Shown here: one piece after another, positions 1 through 7,468 of the stretch
How the letters are laid out: each line of letters starts with the position of its first letter
How positions within the stretch are numbered: the first letter of the stretch is position 1
Assembly: GCA_038240075.1 (NCBI GenBank)
Contig: JBBSEC010000049.1
Location: forward strand, 1-32,193
DNA: 32,193 nt
Reading direction: 5' to 3'
Source of the DNA: DATBAK01 sp038240075
Lineage (GTDB): Bacteria > Actinomycetota > Acidimicrobiia > IMCC26256 > PALSA-610
Program-made: the position numbers and the translations under genes
The notes under the pieces: generated by a model
Seen by the model: only the letters and a program-made list of their open reading frames with translations
Databases searched by the model: none
Told to the model about the DNA's origin: nothing

Positions 1-453
1 AGCCCGACCGAGGACGGCGAACGACCCCACATCGCGATCACCGTCCCGCTCGAGTCACTCCGATCCGGCAACCTCGAGACGACCGGCGAGCTGTCGCTCA
101 CCTCGAGTCAGATCAGCGAGCTGCTCTGCGACTCGAAACTCCAAATCATCGTCCTCGGCGAGGACGGCAAGCCGCTCGACGTCGGCGCCACCATCTACCG
201 ACCCTCACGCAAGTTACGAAGAGCGGTGCTGCACCGAGACCAAGGCCGGTGCCGATATCCCGCCTGCGACCGCACCCACGGCCAAGTCCACCACGTCATC
301 GCCTTCCCCAAGGGCAAGACCATCGTCGCCAACCTCGTCTTCCTCTGCGACTACCACCACCACGTGTTCCACAAACCCGGCTGGCACGCGACCTTCGACG
401 GCACCACCTTCACCGTCACCAAACCCGACCGCCGACATATCGGCAGCACCTGA
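1..453 (+). CDS. 13E12-repeat (DUF222-type) HNH endonuclease domain protein, 3' part
   Basis: The reading frame is open from base 1, so the gene starts outside the window; 150 codons plus TGA are visible. The last ~75 residues form an HNH nuclease fold: two Cys in RCRYPAC, then GQVHHVIAF, a central Asn in VANLVFLC, and the terminal HHHVFH metal/catalytic histidines. The preceding part (SLTSSQISELLCDSKLQ and the DVGATIYRPSRKLRRAV linker) is the usual lead-in to the HNH domain in actinobacterial 13E12/DUF222 proteins. These proteins occur in many copies per genome. Their biological role is not established, although nuclease activity is expected from the motif. The 5' DUF222 part is not visible. 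Confidence in the family is high; any function beyond a nuclease fold is inference. Confidence 0.88.
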   Translation, partial: SPTEDGERPHIAITVPLESLRSGNLETTGELSLTSSQISELLCDSKLQIIVLGEDGKPLDVGATIYRPSRKLRRAVLHRDQGRCRYPACDRTHGQVHHVIAFPKGKTIVANLVFLCDYHHHVFHKPGWHATFDGTTFTVTKPDRRHIGST

Positions 454-696
454 ACGCGTGCTTGCGCACCAAATATCACGTGCACCGGGTTCGGCGACGT
501 TGCACACTGGTACGTCGCTCGCGTCACGCCCGATCTGAAGGGCGTCCGATCTGAAGGGGGCCGGCGATGCCTGTCTTTGTGCTGCGCCATCCGTTCACGT
601 CCCACCGTCGGTCGGCCCTCGCGCCTTCCTGACCGGGCTTCCGGCTCGTTCGCACGCGCATTCGCCGCGGCCGTCGGTGGGGCATCGCCCCTCGAC

Positions 697-702
697 AAGG
701 AG
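697..702 (+). promoter_or_regulatory. ribosome binding site fixing a TTG start
   Basis: AAGGAG lies six bases before a TTG at 709-711. It is the best Shine-Dalgarno match in the region. The predicted protein from this TTG begins directly with the conserved RIO-kinase N-terminus (RALPEWL...), whereas the sequence upstream in the same frame is Arg/Ala/Ser-rich low-complexity translation. Confidence 0.7.
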
Positions 703-708
703 CCCGCG

Positions 709-1476
709 TTGCGAGCACTTCCGGAATGGCTGATCACCGACGACTACACCGACGCTCCGCTCGGTGTCCTGAAGAGTGGCAAGGAAGCAGAGATCTTCGT
801 CGTCGAGCGCACGGCACTCGACGATTCGCGCCGATGCCTGCTGGCGCACAAGCGGTACCGGCCGAAGTCCGTCAAGAACAAAGGTGAGCTCGAAGCTCTC
901 GGCTTCACGCGCGCATCGTCGTTCGTGAACGATCACGTGTACCGCGAGGGCCGGCGCTTCCGCCGGAGTCGTGAGCAACGCGCGGTCGAACGCATGACCG
1001 ACTACGGCAAACGCGTGCTCAGCGACAAGTGGATGGGGCTCGAGAACGACGTGATGACCCGGGTATGGGAAGCCGGCGGACCGGTTCCCTACCCGATCGG
1101 TTTCTCGGGCGACGGCATGCTGCTCGAATACGTCGGCGACGACAGTCAGGCGGCACCGACGCTCGGAAGCGCGCGCCTGACGAAGGCGGAGCTGACCGCG
1201 GCGGCCGAGCAGCTCGTCGAAGGCCTGCGCGTGCTCATGGAGGTCGGGATCGTGCACGCCGATCTCTCGGCCTTCAACCTGCTGTGGTGGCAGGGCCGCC
1301 TGCAGTTCATCGACTTTCCGCAGGCGGTCGACCTGGCGATCAACCCGCACGGGCTCGACTTCCTCCATCGCGACGTGGCCAACGTGACGAGCTGGTTCGA
1401 CCGCCACGGTGTCACGATCGACGCGGACCGGCTGTACGCCGATCTCCTCAACGTCGCGTATCCGCCAATGGCCTAG
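709..1476 (+). CDS. RIO1-family serine/threonine protein kinase
   Basis: 255 residues from TTG 709, chosen because of the AAGGAG ribosome site just before it. An in-frame TTG at 577 would only add a low-complexity extension. RIO kinase landmarks appear in order: the flexible ATP-loop GKEAEIF (from residue 24), a candidate phosphate-anchoring Lys in AHKRYRP (K48), the catalytic loop HADLSAFN (H183, D185, N190), and the metal-binding IDFPQ (201-205), which replaces DFG as is typical of RIO kinases. RIO kinases lack the large substrate lobe of classical kinases. In archaea and eukaryotes they act in ribosome maturation; bacterial substrates are largely unknown, so the target here is not predictable. 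The stop overlaps the stop of the convergent gene in a shared CTAG. Family assignment is strong. Confidence 0.88.
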   Translation: MRALPEWLITDDYTDAPLGVLKSGKEAEIFVVERTALDDSRRCLLAHKRYRPKSVKNKGELEALGFTRASSFVNDHVYREGRRFRRSREQRAVERMTDYGKRVLSDKWMGLENDVMTRVWEAGGPVPYPIGFSGDGMLLEYVGDDSQAAPTLGSARLTKAELTAAAEQLVEGLRVLMEVGIVHADLSAFNLLWWQGRLQFIDFPQAVDLAINPHGLDFLHRDVANVTSWFDRHGVTIDADRLYADLLNVAYPPMA

Positions 1477-4001
1477 ACGTCTCCGCCCGCGTGCGGCACG
1501 ACGAAGTCACGCAGCTCCGTGCCGGTGATCGGTCTGGAGAAGAAGAAGCCCTGCGCGGCATCGCAGCCGAGCACCCTCAGCGACGCGAGCTGCTCCGACG
1601 TCTCGACGCCCTCCGCGACGGCCAAGAGCCCGAGCGCGCCGGAGACGCCGAGCGCGCTCGCGACGATTGCCGCGTCGCACGCATCGGTCCCCAGGCCTTC
1701 GACGAATCCCTGGTCGATCTTCAACGTGTCGAGCGGCAGGCGCTTCAAGTACACGAGCGAGGAGTAGCCGGTTCCGAAGTCGTCGACGGCAATACGGACT
1801 CCGAGCGCCCGCAACTGCGTCAGGACGTCGCGGATCGCGTCGAGGTCGTCGACGAAGACGCTCTCGGTCATCTCGACGGTGAGGCGGCACGGGTCGATGC
1901 CAGCGCGCGCGATCGCGCCCGCAACCGTGTCGACAATCCCGGGTGAACGCAGTTGCTTCACCGACACGTTGACCGACATACCGAGCGTGCGACCGGGCAG
2001 ACCGGCGTCGGACAAACGGCGGAGCTCGGCGCAGGCCTCGTCGAGGACCCACGCCCCGATGTCGACGATCAGGTCGGTGTCCTCCGCCAGCGAGACGAAC
2101 TGGGAGGGGCCGAGCAGTCCCCGCTGCGGATGCCGCCATCGGATCAACGCCTCGGCTCCGATCATCTGATCGTCGGCGAGCCTGATGATCGGCTGGTAGC
2201 GAAGTTCGAACTCGTCGCGCTCGAGCGCGCGGTGAAGATCGCCGACGAGCGCGAAACGCTCGGCCGCGCGGGTCCGCATGTCGGCGTTGAAGAACTCGAC
2301 ACCCGTTCTGGTGTGCTGCTCCTTCGCGCGCGACAGCGCCACGGCGGCGTTCCGGAGCAGCGACTCCGGCGTGACGTCGACGTCGTCGACCGCCGCGTCG
2401 TCGACGGCCACGCCGATGCACGCGTGGACGAAGAGCTCGGCCGCGTTCGCCCGAATCGGCAGGCACAGCGCTTCCCGCAGCCGCTCGACGAACTCGGTCG
2501 CGGCATCGTCGTCGGTGCCGACGTCGCCGATCACGAAGAACTCGTCGCTTCCGGTGCGCGAGACCGTTGCGTGCCCGCGCATCACGCCGCAGAGCCGCTC
2601 CGCGACCTCGACGAGCACCGCGTCGGCCGCGTCGTACCCGTGAGTGTCGTTGATCAGCGTGAAGTCGTCGAGGTCGAGCGCCACCGCGATGAGTGAGCGT
2701 CCTTCGGCACGCGCCCGGGCGCGCGCCCGTTCGGCGCGATCGAGTAGCAGCGAACGATTCGGAAGCCCGGTGAGCGGATCGTGGAAACCGGCATAGGCGA
2801 GTTGCTCGGCGGCGACCTTGTGCTCGGTGATGTCGCGGGCGATGCCCTCGACCGCGACCAGCACACCCGATTCGTCGCGCACGAGGGTCAGCTGCTGGCT
2901 GATCCAGATGACGGTGCCGTCTTTGCGGCGCACGGCGACGTCGACGGGCTCCGACAGCCGGCCGGCGCGGAAGCGCTCCTTGATCTCCCCCAGTTGCCCG
3001 GAGTCGATGAGGCCGGACGCCCGGCTCGGGTCGTCGTAGAGCTCTTCGGGAGTGAACCCGGTGATCGCGAGCGACGCGGGGCTGACGTACTCGAAGCGCG
3101 GCTGGGGCACGAGCACGAGTCTGAAGATGAGGTCACGCGCGTTCTCGGCAAGGACCCGGAAGCGGCGTTCGCTCGCCCGCAGCGCTTCATCAGCTGCGTA
3201 ACGCTCGGTGATGTCCTGCACGACACCGAGCACGCGCACGGCTGCGCCGGCCTCGTCGAAATCGGGCTCGGCCCACACGTGAACCCACCGCACGCTCCCG
3301 TCGCGGCACACGACCCGATACTCGGTCTCATAGGTCGTGTGCGCGCCGAGGGCATGATCCATCGCGGCGCCGACGCGCTCGCGGTCGTCGGGATGCACGA
3401 GCGAGAAGAACGAGTCGAGGGATATCGGGGTCGCGACGTCGAGGCCGAGAACGAGGTAGCACTCGGGCGAGAAGACGAGTTTCGGGTCGACACCGAGCTC
3501 GAAGACCCAGCTCCCGGTGCGGCTCAACCGCTCGGCTTTCGACAGCAGCTCCTGCGTCTCCGCCAATTCACTCCGGCCCGACGAGAGCAACGCCTCGGCA
3601 CGCTTCGACTCGCTGATGTCGCGCGCGACGCCCAACGCGCCGACGACGCGACCCGAAGCGTCCCTGACCGCCGACACGTCGGCGGACAGGTCGAACCGGC
3701 TGCGGTCGCGGCGGATGCCGACGGTCTCGATCCGCTCGACGCTCTCGCCCCGACTCACGGCGTGCAACGTGCGCAGCGCCTCACCGGAGCGGTCGGAGGG
3801 AACGATCAGCGAGAGCCGATGCCCGATGGCGGCGTCGGCCGCGAATCCGTACATGCGCTCGGCGCCCGCGTTCCAGCTCAGAATGGTCCCGTCGAGCGTC
3901 GTGCACACGACCGCGTCGTCGGTCGAATCGACGATTGCCGCGTACCGCTCCGCGACGCTCTCGGCGAAGGGATCCCGGCGCCCGATGTGAGCGAGCGTCA
4001 C
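1473..4001 (-). CDS. PAS-PAS-PAS-GGDEF-EAL c-di-GMP signalling protein with degenerate GGDEF
   Basis: About 842 residues if the GTG at 4001 is used. The frame stays open to 4478, but the extra part is antisense to the GAF-ANTAR gene and low in complexity, so the start is uncertain. Three PAS sensor repeats lie at roughly residues 15-125, 150-260 and 275-395, each ending in a PAC-like strand (V.GV..DITE type). The GGDEF domain (about 400-560) has TGSDEF at 483-488 in place of GGDEF and RGHA where the RxxD inhibitory site should be, so cyclase activity is doubtful. The EAL domain (about 570-830) keeps EAL at 617-619, an MTES catalytic-Glu strand, DDFGTGYSS from 740, LKID and AEGVE. It therefore looks like an active c-di-GMP phosphodiesterase. 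No transmembrane segment is evident, so it is probably a cytosolic sensor. It is divergent from the ANTAR gene. Confidence 0.9.
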   Translation of the reverse strand: MTLAHIGRRDPFAESVAERYAAIVDSTDDAVVCTTLDGTILSWNAGAERMYGFAADAAIGHRLSLIVPSDRSGEALRTLHAVSRGESVERIETVGIRRDRSRFDLSADVSAVRDASGRVVGALGVARDISESKRAEALLSSGRSELAETQELLSKAERLSRTGSWVFELGVDPKLVFSPECYLVLGLDVATPISLDSFFSLVHPDDRERVGAAMDHALGAHTTYETEYRVVCRDGSVRWVHVWAEPDFDEAGAAVRVLGVVQDITERYAADEALRASERRFRVLAENARDLIFRLVLVPQPRFEYVSPASLAITGFTPEELYDDPSRASGLIDSGQLGEIKERFRAGRLSEPVDVAVRRKDGTVIWISQQLTLVRDESGVLVAVEGIARDITEHKVAAEQLAYAGFHDPLTGLPNRSLLLDRAERARARARAEGRSLIAVALDLDDFTLINDTHGYDAADAVLVEVAERLCGVMRGHATVSRTGSDEFFVIGDVGTDDDAATEFVERLREALCLPIRANAAELFVHACIGVAVDDAAVDDVDVTPESLLRNAAVALSRAKEQHTRTGVEFFNADMRTRAAERFALVGDLHRALERDEFELRYQPIIRLADDQMIGAEALIRWRHPQRGLLGPSQFVSLAEDTDLIVDIGAWVLDEACAELRRLSDAGLPGRTLGMSVNVSVKQLRSPGIVDTVAGAIARAGIDPCRLTVEMTESVFVDDLDAIRDVLTQLRALGVRIAVDDFGTGYSSLVYLKRLPLDTLKIDQGFVEGLGTDACDAAIVASALGVSGALGLLAVAEGVETSEQLASLRVLGCDAAQGFFFSRPITGTELRDFVVPHAGGDV

Positions 4002-4196
4002 GACGTCACGTCGTCGCCGTGCTCCCGTAGCGGATACCCGGTCTGCATCGCATGCCTCTCGATCGTGGGCAACCCCGCAGGAGACGCAGCACGAGAGAGG
4101 CTCATCCCCTTCTTCGTCATGCCACACGGCGTCCTTGAGCAGGCCCGACCGGGTTTCGCGCCCGGCGCGCCCAGGCTCACCAAGCGCGATGAGGGG

Positions 4197-4251
4197 TCGG
4201 CAACGAAGCCGCCGAGGAGTACGATTCGTGCCGGAAATCGCCACGAATCGT
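4197..4251 (+). promoter_or_regulatory. predicted promoter with overlapping inverted-repeat operator before GAF-ANTAR gene
   Basis: TCGGCA (4197-4202) and TACGAT (4220-4225) are spaced 17 bases apart and resemble -35/-10 elements. A perfect 10-bp inverted repeat, ACGATTCGTG (4221-4230) and CACGAATCGT (4242-4251), separated by 11 bases, overlaps the -10 and the predicted transcription start and ends 27 bases before the ATG at 4279. The arms are visible fact. The promoter call is weak, and the role (protein operator or leader RNA hairpin) is inference. Confidence 0.45.
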
Positions 4252-4278
4252 CGCGGCGAGCGGGGACAAGGAAAAACG

Positions 4279-5022
4279 ATGTCACGGGAATCTCTGCTGA
4301 CGCGCACCTTTGTGGAGCTCGCGGACACGCTGGTCGCCGACTTCGACGTCGTCGAGCTCCTCACCACGCTCGCCGACCGCTGCGTGGAAGTGCTCGATGT
4401 CTCGGCCGCGGGCCTGATGCTCATTGCCCCCGAGGGCGACCTGCGGGCCGTCGCGTCGTCGAGCGAGACGATGCGCATGCTGGAGCTGTTCGAGCTGCAG
4501 GCGCAGGAGGGCCCGTGCCTCGACTGCTACCGGACCCGGCAACCAGTGCTGAACCAGCGCCTGGGCGACCCCGAGAGCCGCTGGCCACGGTTCGAGCCGG
4601 TCGCCCTCGAAGCCGGCTTCCGGTCGGTGCACGCAGTGCCGATGCGACTTCGGGGCGACGTGATCGGTGCGCTCAACCTGTTCGGCACGAGCCGCGCCGA
4701 CCTCGACGAAGCCGACATCGTCGCCGGCCAGGCGCTCGCCGACGTGGCCACGATCGCGGTCCTTTCCCACCAGGCCGCGCTCGAGACCCAACTCGTGAAC
4801 TCCAGGCTGAGCCACGCACTCGACAGCCGGATCGTCATCGAGCAGGCCAAAGGGGTCCTTGCCGAACGAACCGGTCTCAGCATGGAGGACTCGTTCGCGA
4901 CGATGCGAACCCACGCGCGCAATCACAACACGAAGCTGGTCGACATCGCGCAGAGCGTCGTCGACGGGACGTTGGGTGTGAGCGACCTCGCGCCGCGGCG
5001 CCGCCGACCCGAATCGTCCTGA
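4279..5022 (+). CDS. GAF-ANTAR domain RNA-binding antitermination regulator
   Basis: 247 residues from ATG 4279, with AAGGA six bases upstream. Residues ~1-160 form a GAF sensor domain (LADTLVADFDVVELLTTLADRC at its N-terminal helix, AQEGPCLDCYRT, FRSVHAVPMRLRGDVIGALNLF). Residues ~175-235 form an ANTAR domain, with the typical run LDSRIVIEQAKGVLAER followed by a helical bundle and a conserved aromatic/Ala-rich end. ANTAR proteins bind paired hairpins in nascent RNA and prevent termination; the GAF part would sense a small ligand or redox state. No receiver domain or phospho-Asp is present, so control is probably ligand-based. It sits between two c-di-GMP enzymes and just before the WhiB gene, suggesting one sensory locus (inference). 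The target RNA is unknown. Confidence 0.92.
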   Translation: MSRESLLTRTFVELADTLVADFDVVELLTTLADRCVEVLDVSAAGLMLIAPEGDLRAVASSSETMRMLELFELQAQEGPCLDCYRTRQPVLNQRLGDPESRWPRFEPVALEAGFRSVHAVPMRLRGDVIGALNLFGTSRADLDEADIVAGQALADVATIAVLSHQAALETQLVNSRLSHALDSRIVIEQAKGVLAERTGLSMEDSFATMRTHARNHNTKLVDIAQSVVDGTLGVSDLAPRRRRPESS

Positions 5023-5178
5023 TCGAGAGCGTTTCCACGGTCGCCGCCTCACCGTTCGCGACTTGACACCCAACGGAGACTGGGACTTGGTCTAAGTCAG
5101 CTTGTCTGCGTTCGTCTGGACCTCGCGGCGCGCACCCAGCCAACTCCCGTTCCGACGGGTCTGTGGGAAAGCGCACGA

Positions 5179-6945
5179 ATGGCGACTCTGCCGAGACGAC
5201 GGCTGCGGCACACGAACGAGCGCAGGTCTCCGCGCGACCAGACCGACCAGACGAGCGAGCACTGGCATCAGGCGCTCCTCGCGAGCATGCGCGACATCGT
5301 GCTGGTCGCCGACATCGACGGCACGTTCACCTACTGCAGCCCGGCCGTGGAGAGCGCGCTCGGATACCGGCCGAGTGAGCTCACGGGGACGAACGAGCGC
5401 GACCTGATCCACGCATCGGACCTGCCGGTGCACGACAGCCTCATCGGCCGGCTCGTCGCGTCCGAGTTTCCACAACCGCCGATCGAGCTTCGGTTGCACG
5501 ACCGCGACGGCACGTGGCACTGGTTCGAGACGACATCCACCGAGTTGCTCGACGATCCGGTCGTGCACGGCATCGTGACGAACGCACGGAACGTCACCGC
5601 TCGTCGCGAAGCCGCCGAGGCGCTCATCGACCTGAGCCTTCGCGACTCGCTCACCGGCCTGCCCAACCGGGTCGCGTTGATGGACCGGCTCGACGTGGCG
5701 CTCTCGCACACCGCGCGATCGAGCGACGTGATGGCGCTCCTCTTCTGCGACCTCGACGAGTTCAAGCGCGTGAACGACACCCTCGGGCACACGACCGGCG
5801 ACGACGTGCTGCAGGAGATCGCGTACCGCCTGACACGCGCGCGGCGCGCGTCGGACACCATCGCCCGCACCGGCGGCGACGAGTTCGTGGTCCTCTGCGA
5901 AGGGTTGAAGGAAGTCGGCGACGCCGCCGTCATCGCGGAGAAGATCCGCGACACCGTCGAGGGACCGATCGTGCTCGGCAACAACACCGCGGTCCTGTCG
6001 GTGAGCATCGGCATCGTGACCGTGCGCGCCGACGCCGCGAAGCTCGCCGATCCGATCACGTTGCTCCGGAACGCGGACGCGGCGATGTACAAAGCCAAGG
6101 TCGAAGGGAAAGCGCGCTGGCAGTACTTCGACGATGCGCTGATCGACGAGGTCACCCAACGCTTCGAGCTCGAATCCGAGCTGCGCTTCGCGCTCGAGCG
6201 CGACGAGTTCGTCGTGCACTACCAACCGGTCTACGACCTCGAGTCGCGCACCGTCGTCGGCACTGAAGCGCTGCTCCGGTGGAACCATCCGACGCGCGGG
6301 TTGATCCCGCCGGCGGGCTTCATCCCGCTGGCCGAGCAGACGGGCCTGATCGTCGCGATCGGCGCGTGGGTGCTCAGGGAAGCCGTGGCGCAGGCGAAGA
6401 CGTGGCGCGAACGACTCGACTGGCGGGGCTGGATCTCGGTGAACCTCTCGGCCCGCCAGGTCTCCGAGCCCGGGCTCGCATCGACCGTGGTCTCGATCCT
6501 CGACGACTCCGGTCTCGATCCCGATTCGCTCTGGCTCGAGCTGACCGAGACCGCACTGCTGCGCGCCGGACACTCCGCCACCGTCCAACTCGGTGCCGTT
6601 CAGCAGCTGGGTGTCCATATCGGCATGGATGACTTCGGAACCGGGTACGCGTCACTCACGAATCTGCAGCGCCTTCCCATCGACTTCTTCAAGATCGACC
6701 AGAGCTTCGTAGGGTCACTCAACCGCGGCGACGGAGAACGGGCGAGTGCGAACGCGATCGTCGCGGCGCTCACGCAGCTGGGCGCCACCCTCGGGCTCCG
6801 CACCATCGCCGAGGGCATCGAGTCGATCGAAGAAGCAGAGCTTCTCCGCGCGTACGGGTGCAACTACGGACAGGGCTTTCTTCTGGCCCGGCCCATGCCC
6901 GCCGCCGCGCACTCCCTCCTTCTCGCAGAAACCGAGGTCGCATGA
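5179..6945 (+). CDS. PAS-GGDEF-EAL c-di-GMP cyclase/phosphodiesterase
   Basis: 588 residues from ATG 5179 with a modest GGGAAAG ribosome site at 5165-5171. One PAS domain (about 27-140) ends in a PAC-like strand before the GGDEF domain (about 150-315). The active site RTGGDEF is intact (232-236), and RASD five residues before it (223-226) matches the RxxD product-inhibition site. The EAL domain (about 325-580) has EAL at 363-365, LTET, DDFGTGYAS from 484, FKID and AEGIES, all expected for phosphodiesterase activity. Both catalytic domains therefore look competent. Which activity dominates cannot be read from sequence; in such bifunctional proteins the PAS domain usually sets the balance. It appears cytosolic, with no membrane segment. 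Its stop overlaps the start of a WhiB-like gene, so the two are probably translated together. Confidence 0.93.
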   Translation: MATLPRRRLRHTNERRSPRDQTDQTSEHWHQALLASMRDIVLVADIDGTFTYCSPAVESALGYRPSELTGTNERDLIHASDLPVHDSLIGRLVASEFPQPPIELRLHDRDGTWHWFETTSTELLDDPVVHGIVTNARNVTARREAAEALIDLSLRDSLTGLPNRVALMDRLDVALSHTARSSDVMALLFCDLDEFKRVNDTLGHTTGDDVLQEIAYRLTRARRASDTIARTGGDEFVVLCEGLKEVGDAAVIAEKIRDTVEGPIVLGNNTAVLSVSIGIVTVRADAAKLADPITLLRNADAAMYKAKVEGKARWQYFDDALIDEVTQRFELESELRFALERDEFVVHYQPVYDLESRTVVGTEALLRWNHPTRGLIPPAGFIPLAEQTGLIVAIGAWVLREAVAQAKTWRERLDWRGWISVNLSARQVSEPGLASTVVSILDDSGLDPDSLWLELTETALLRAGHSATVQLGAVQQLGVHIGMDDFGTGYASLTNLQRLPIDFFKIDQSFVGSLNRGDGERASANAIVAALTQLGATLGLRTIAEGIESIEEAELLRAYGCNYGQGFLLARPMPAAAHSLLLAETEVA

Positions 6946-7265
6946 CCCAGCCCATCGAGTTCGCACAGTTCTCGCAACTTGCGTCCACATCGTGGTCCGC
7001 CCGTGGTCGTTGCCGCGGTGAGGATCCGAAGCAGTTCCACGCGCCGTTCGGCGAGGACGCCGCCGACCGACTGGTGCGCGAGCACGACGTCAAGACCCGC
7101 TATTGCGCGAACTGCGAAGTCGTGATGCCGTGTCGCGACTGGGCCAGGGAGCATCGTGAATACGGCGTGTGGGGTGGGGAATCGGAGATGGAGCGCGCCG
7201 CGGCCGGCTTCGCGCCCGCGCTCTCCCGGCTCCCCCGCCGGCAACCGGTCTCGGAGACCACCTAG
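6942..7265 (+). CDS. WhiB-family iron-sulfur transcriptional regulator
   Basis: 107 residues from ATG 6942, which overlaps the TGA of the upstream c-di-GMP gene (ATGA). Four cysteines that would hold a [4Fe-4S] cluster are present: C24 in GRCRGED, and C55, C58 and C64 in CANCEVVMPC. The family turn GVWGG follows at 75-79, with a basic/variable C-terminal tail. WhiB-like proteins are restricted to Actinobacteria and their phages and usually act with the sigma factor to control development, redox response or antibiotic resistance. The paralogue group cannot be assigned here. Direct coupling to a GGDEF-EAL gene is notable. A strong hairpin follows the gene, likely ending this transcript. Confidence 0.95.
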   Translation: MTQPIEFAQFSQLASTSWSARGRCRGEDPKQFHAPFGEDAADRLVREHDVKTRYCANCEVVMPCRDWAREHREYGVWGGESEMERAAAGFAPALSRLPRRQPVSETT

Positions 7266-7332
7266 CACCGACCCGCGGACACGGAGGCCCCGTCGCAGCC
7301 CCGAGAAAACGAAACACCTGTCCGTCCCGCTC

Positions 7333-7389
7333 AGTGGGCGGTCGGCCTCCCTCGCCCCCGTCGCAGAGGCCGACCGCCCACTATTTCCA
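7333..7389 (+). terminator. strong stem-loop terminator after WhiB gene
   Basis: AGTGGGCGGTCGGCCTC (7333-7349) and its exact complement GAGGCCGACCGCCCACT (7366-7382) form a perfect 17-bp stem with a 16-base loop, followed by ATTTCC, a very short T tract. It lies 67 bases after the WhiB stop and before the CoA-transferase start. It is a plausible intrinsic or Rho-assisted terminator; the near-symmetric stem may act on both strands. Confidence 0.7.
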
Positions 7390-7468
7390 CGGTCGCATCC
7401 GCATGCGCTTCGCCGGCGTGTGTGACACTGATCCCGCCGGTTGCGGCTGCTCCGATATCTTCCGGGCC

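Noticed and set aside
4221..4251. The inverted repeat as a classical ANTAR target RNA
   Set aside because: Known ANTAR targets are two hairpins with six-base loops; here there is one stem with an 11-base loop, so I kept only the operator or leader-hairpin reading.
4002..4478. N-terminal extension of the minus-strand PAS protein to 4478
   Set aside because: The extension is antisense to the start of the GAF-ANTAR gene and has Ser/Arg-rich low complexity. The PAS domain begins just after GTG 4001.
2781..5066. Long open frame on the plus strand antisense to the PAS-GGDEF-EAL gene and crossing the ANTAR gene
   Set aside because: The translation is rich in Arg, Asp, Gly and His with no domain, and mirrors real genes in other frames. 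High GC leaves antisense frames open by chance.
5063..5095. TTGACA at 5063 as a promoter for the PAS-GGDEF-EAL gene
   Set aside because: The -35 match is perfect, but no acceptable -10 lies 16-18 bases downstream; CTAAGT is 23 bases away.
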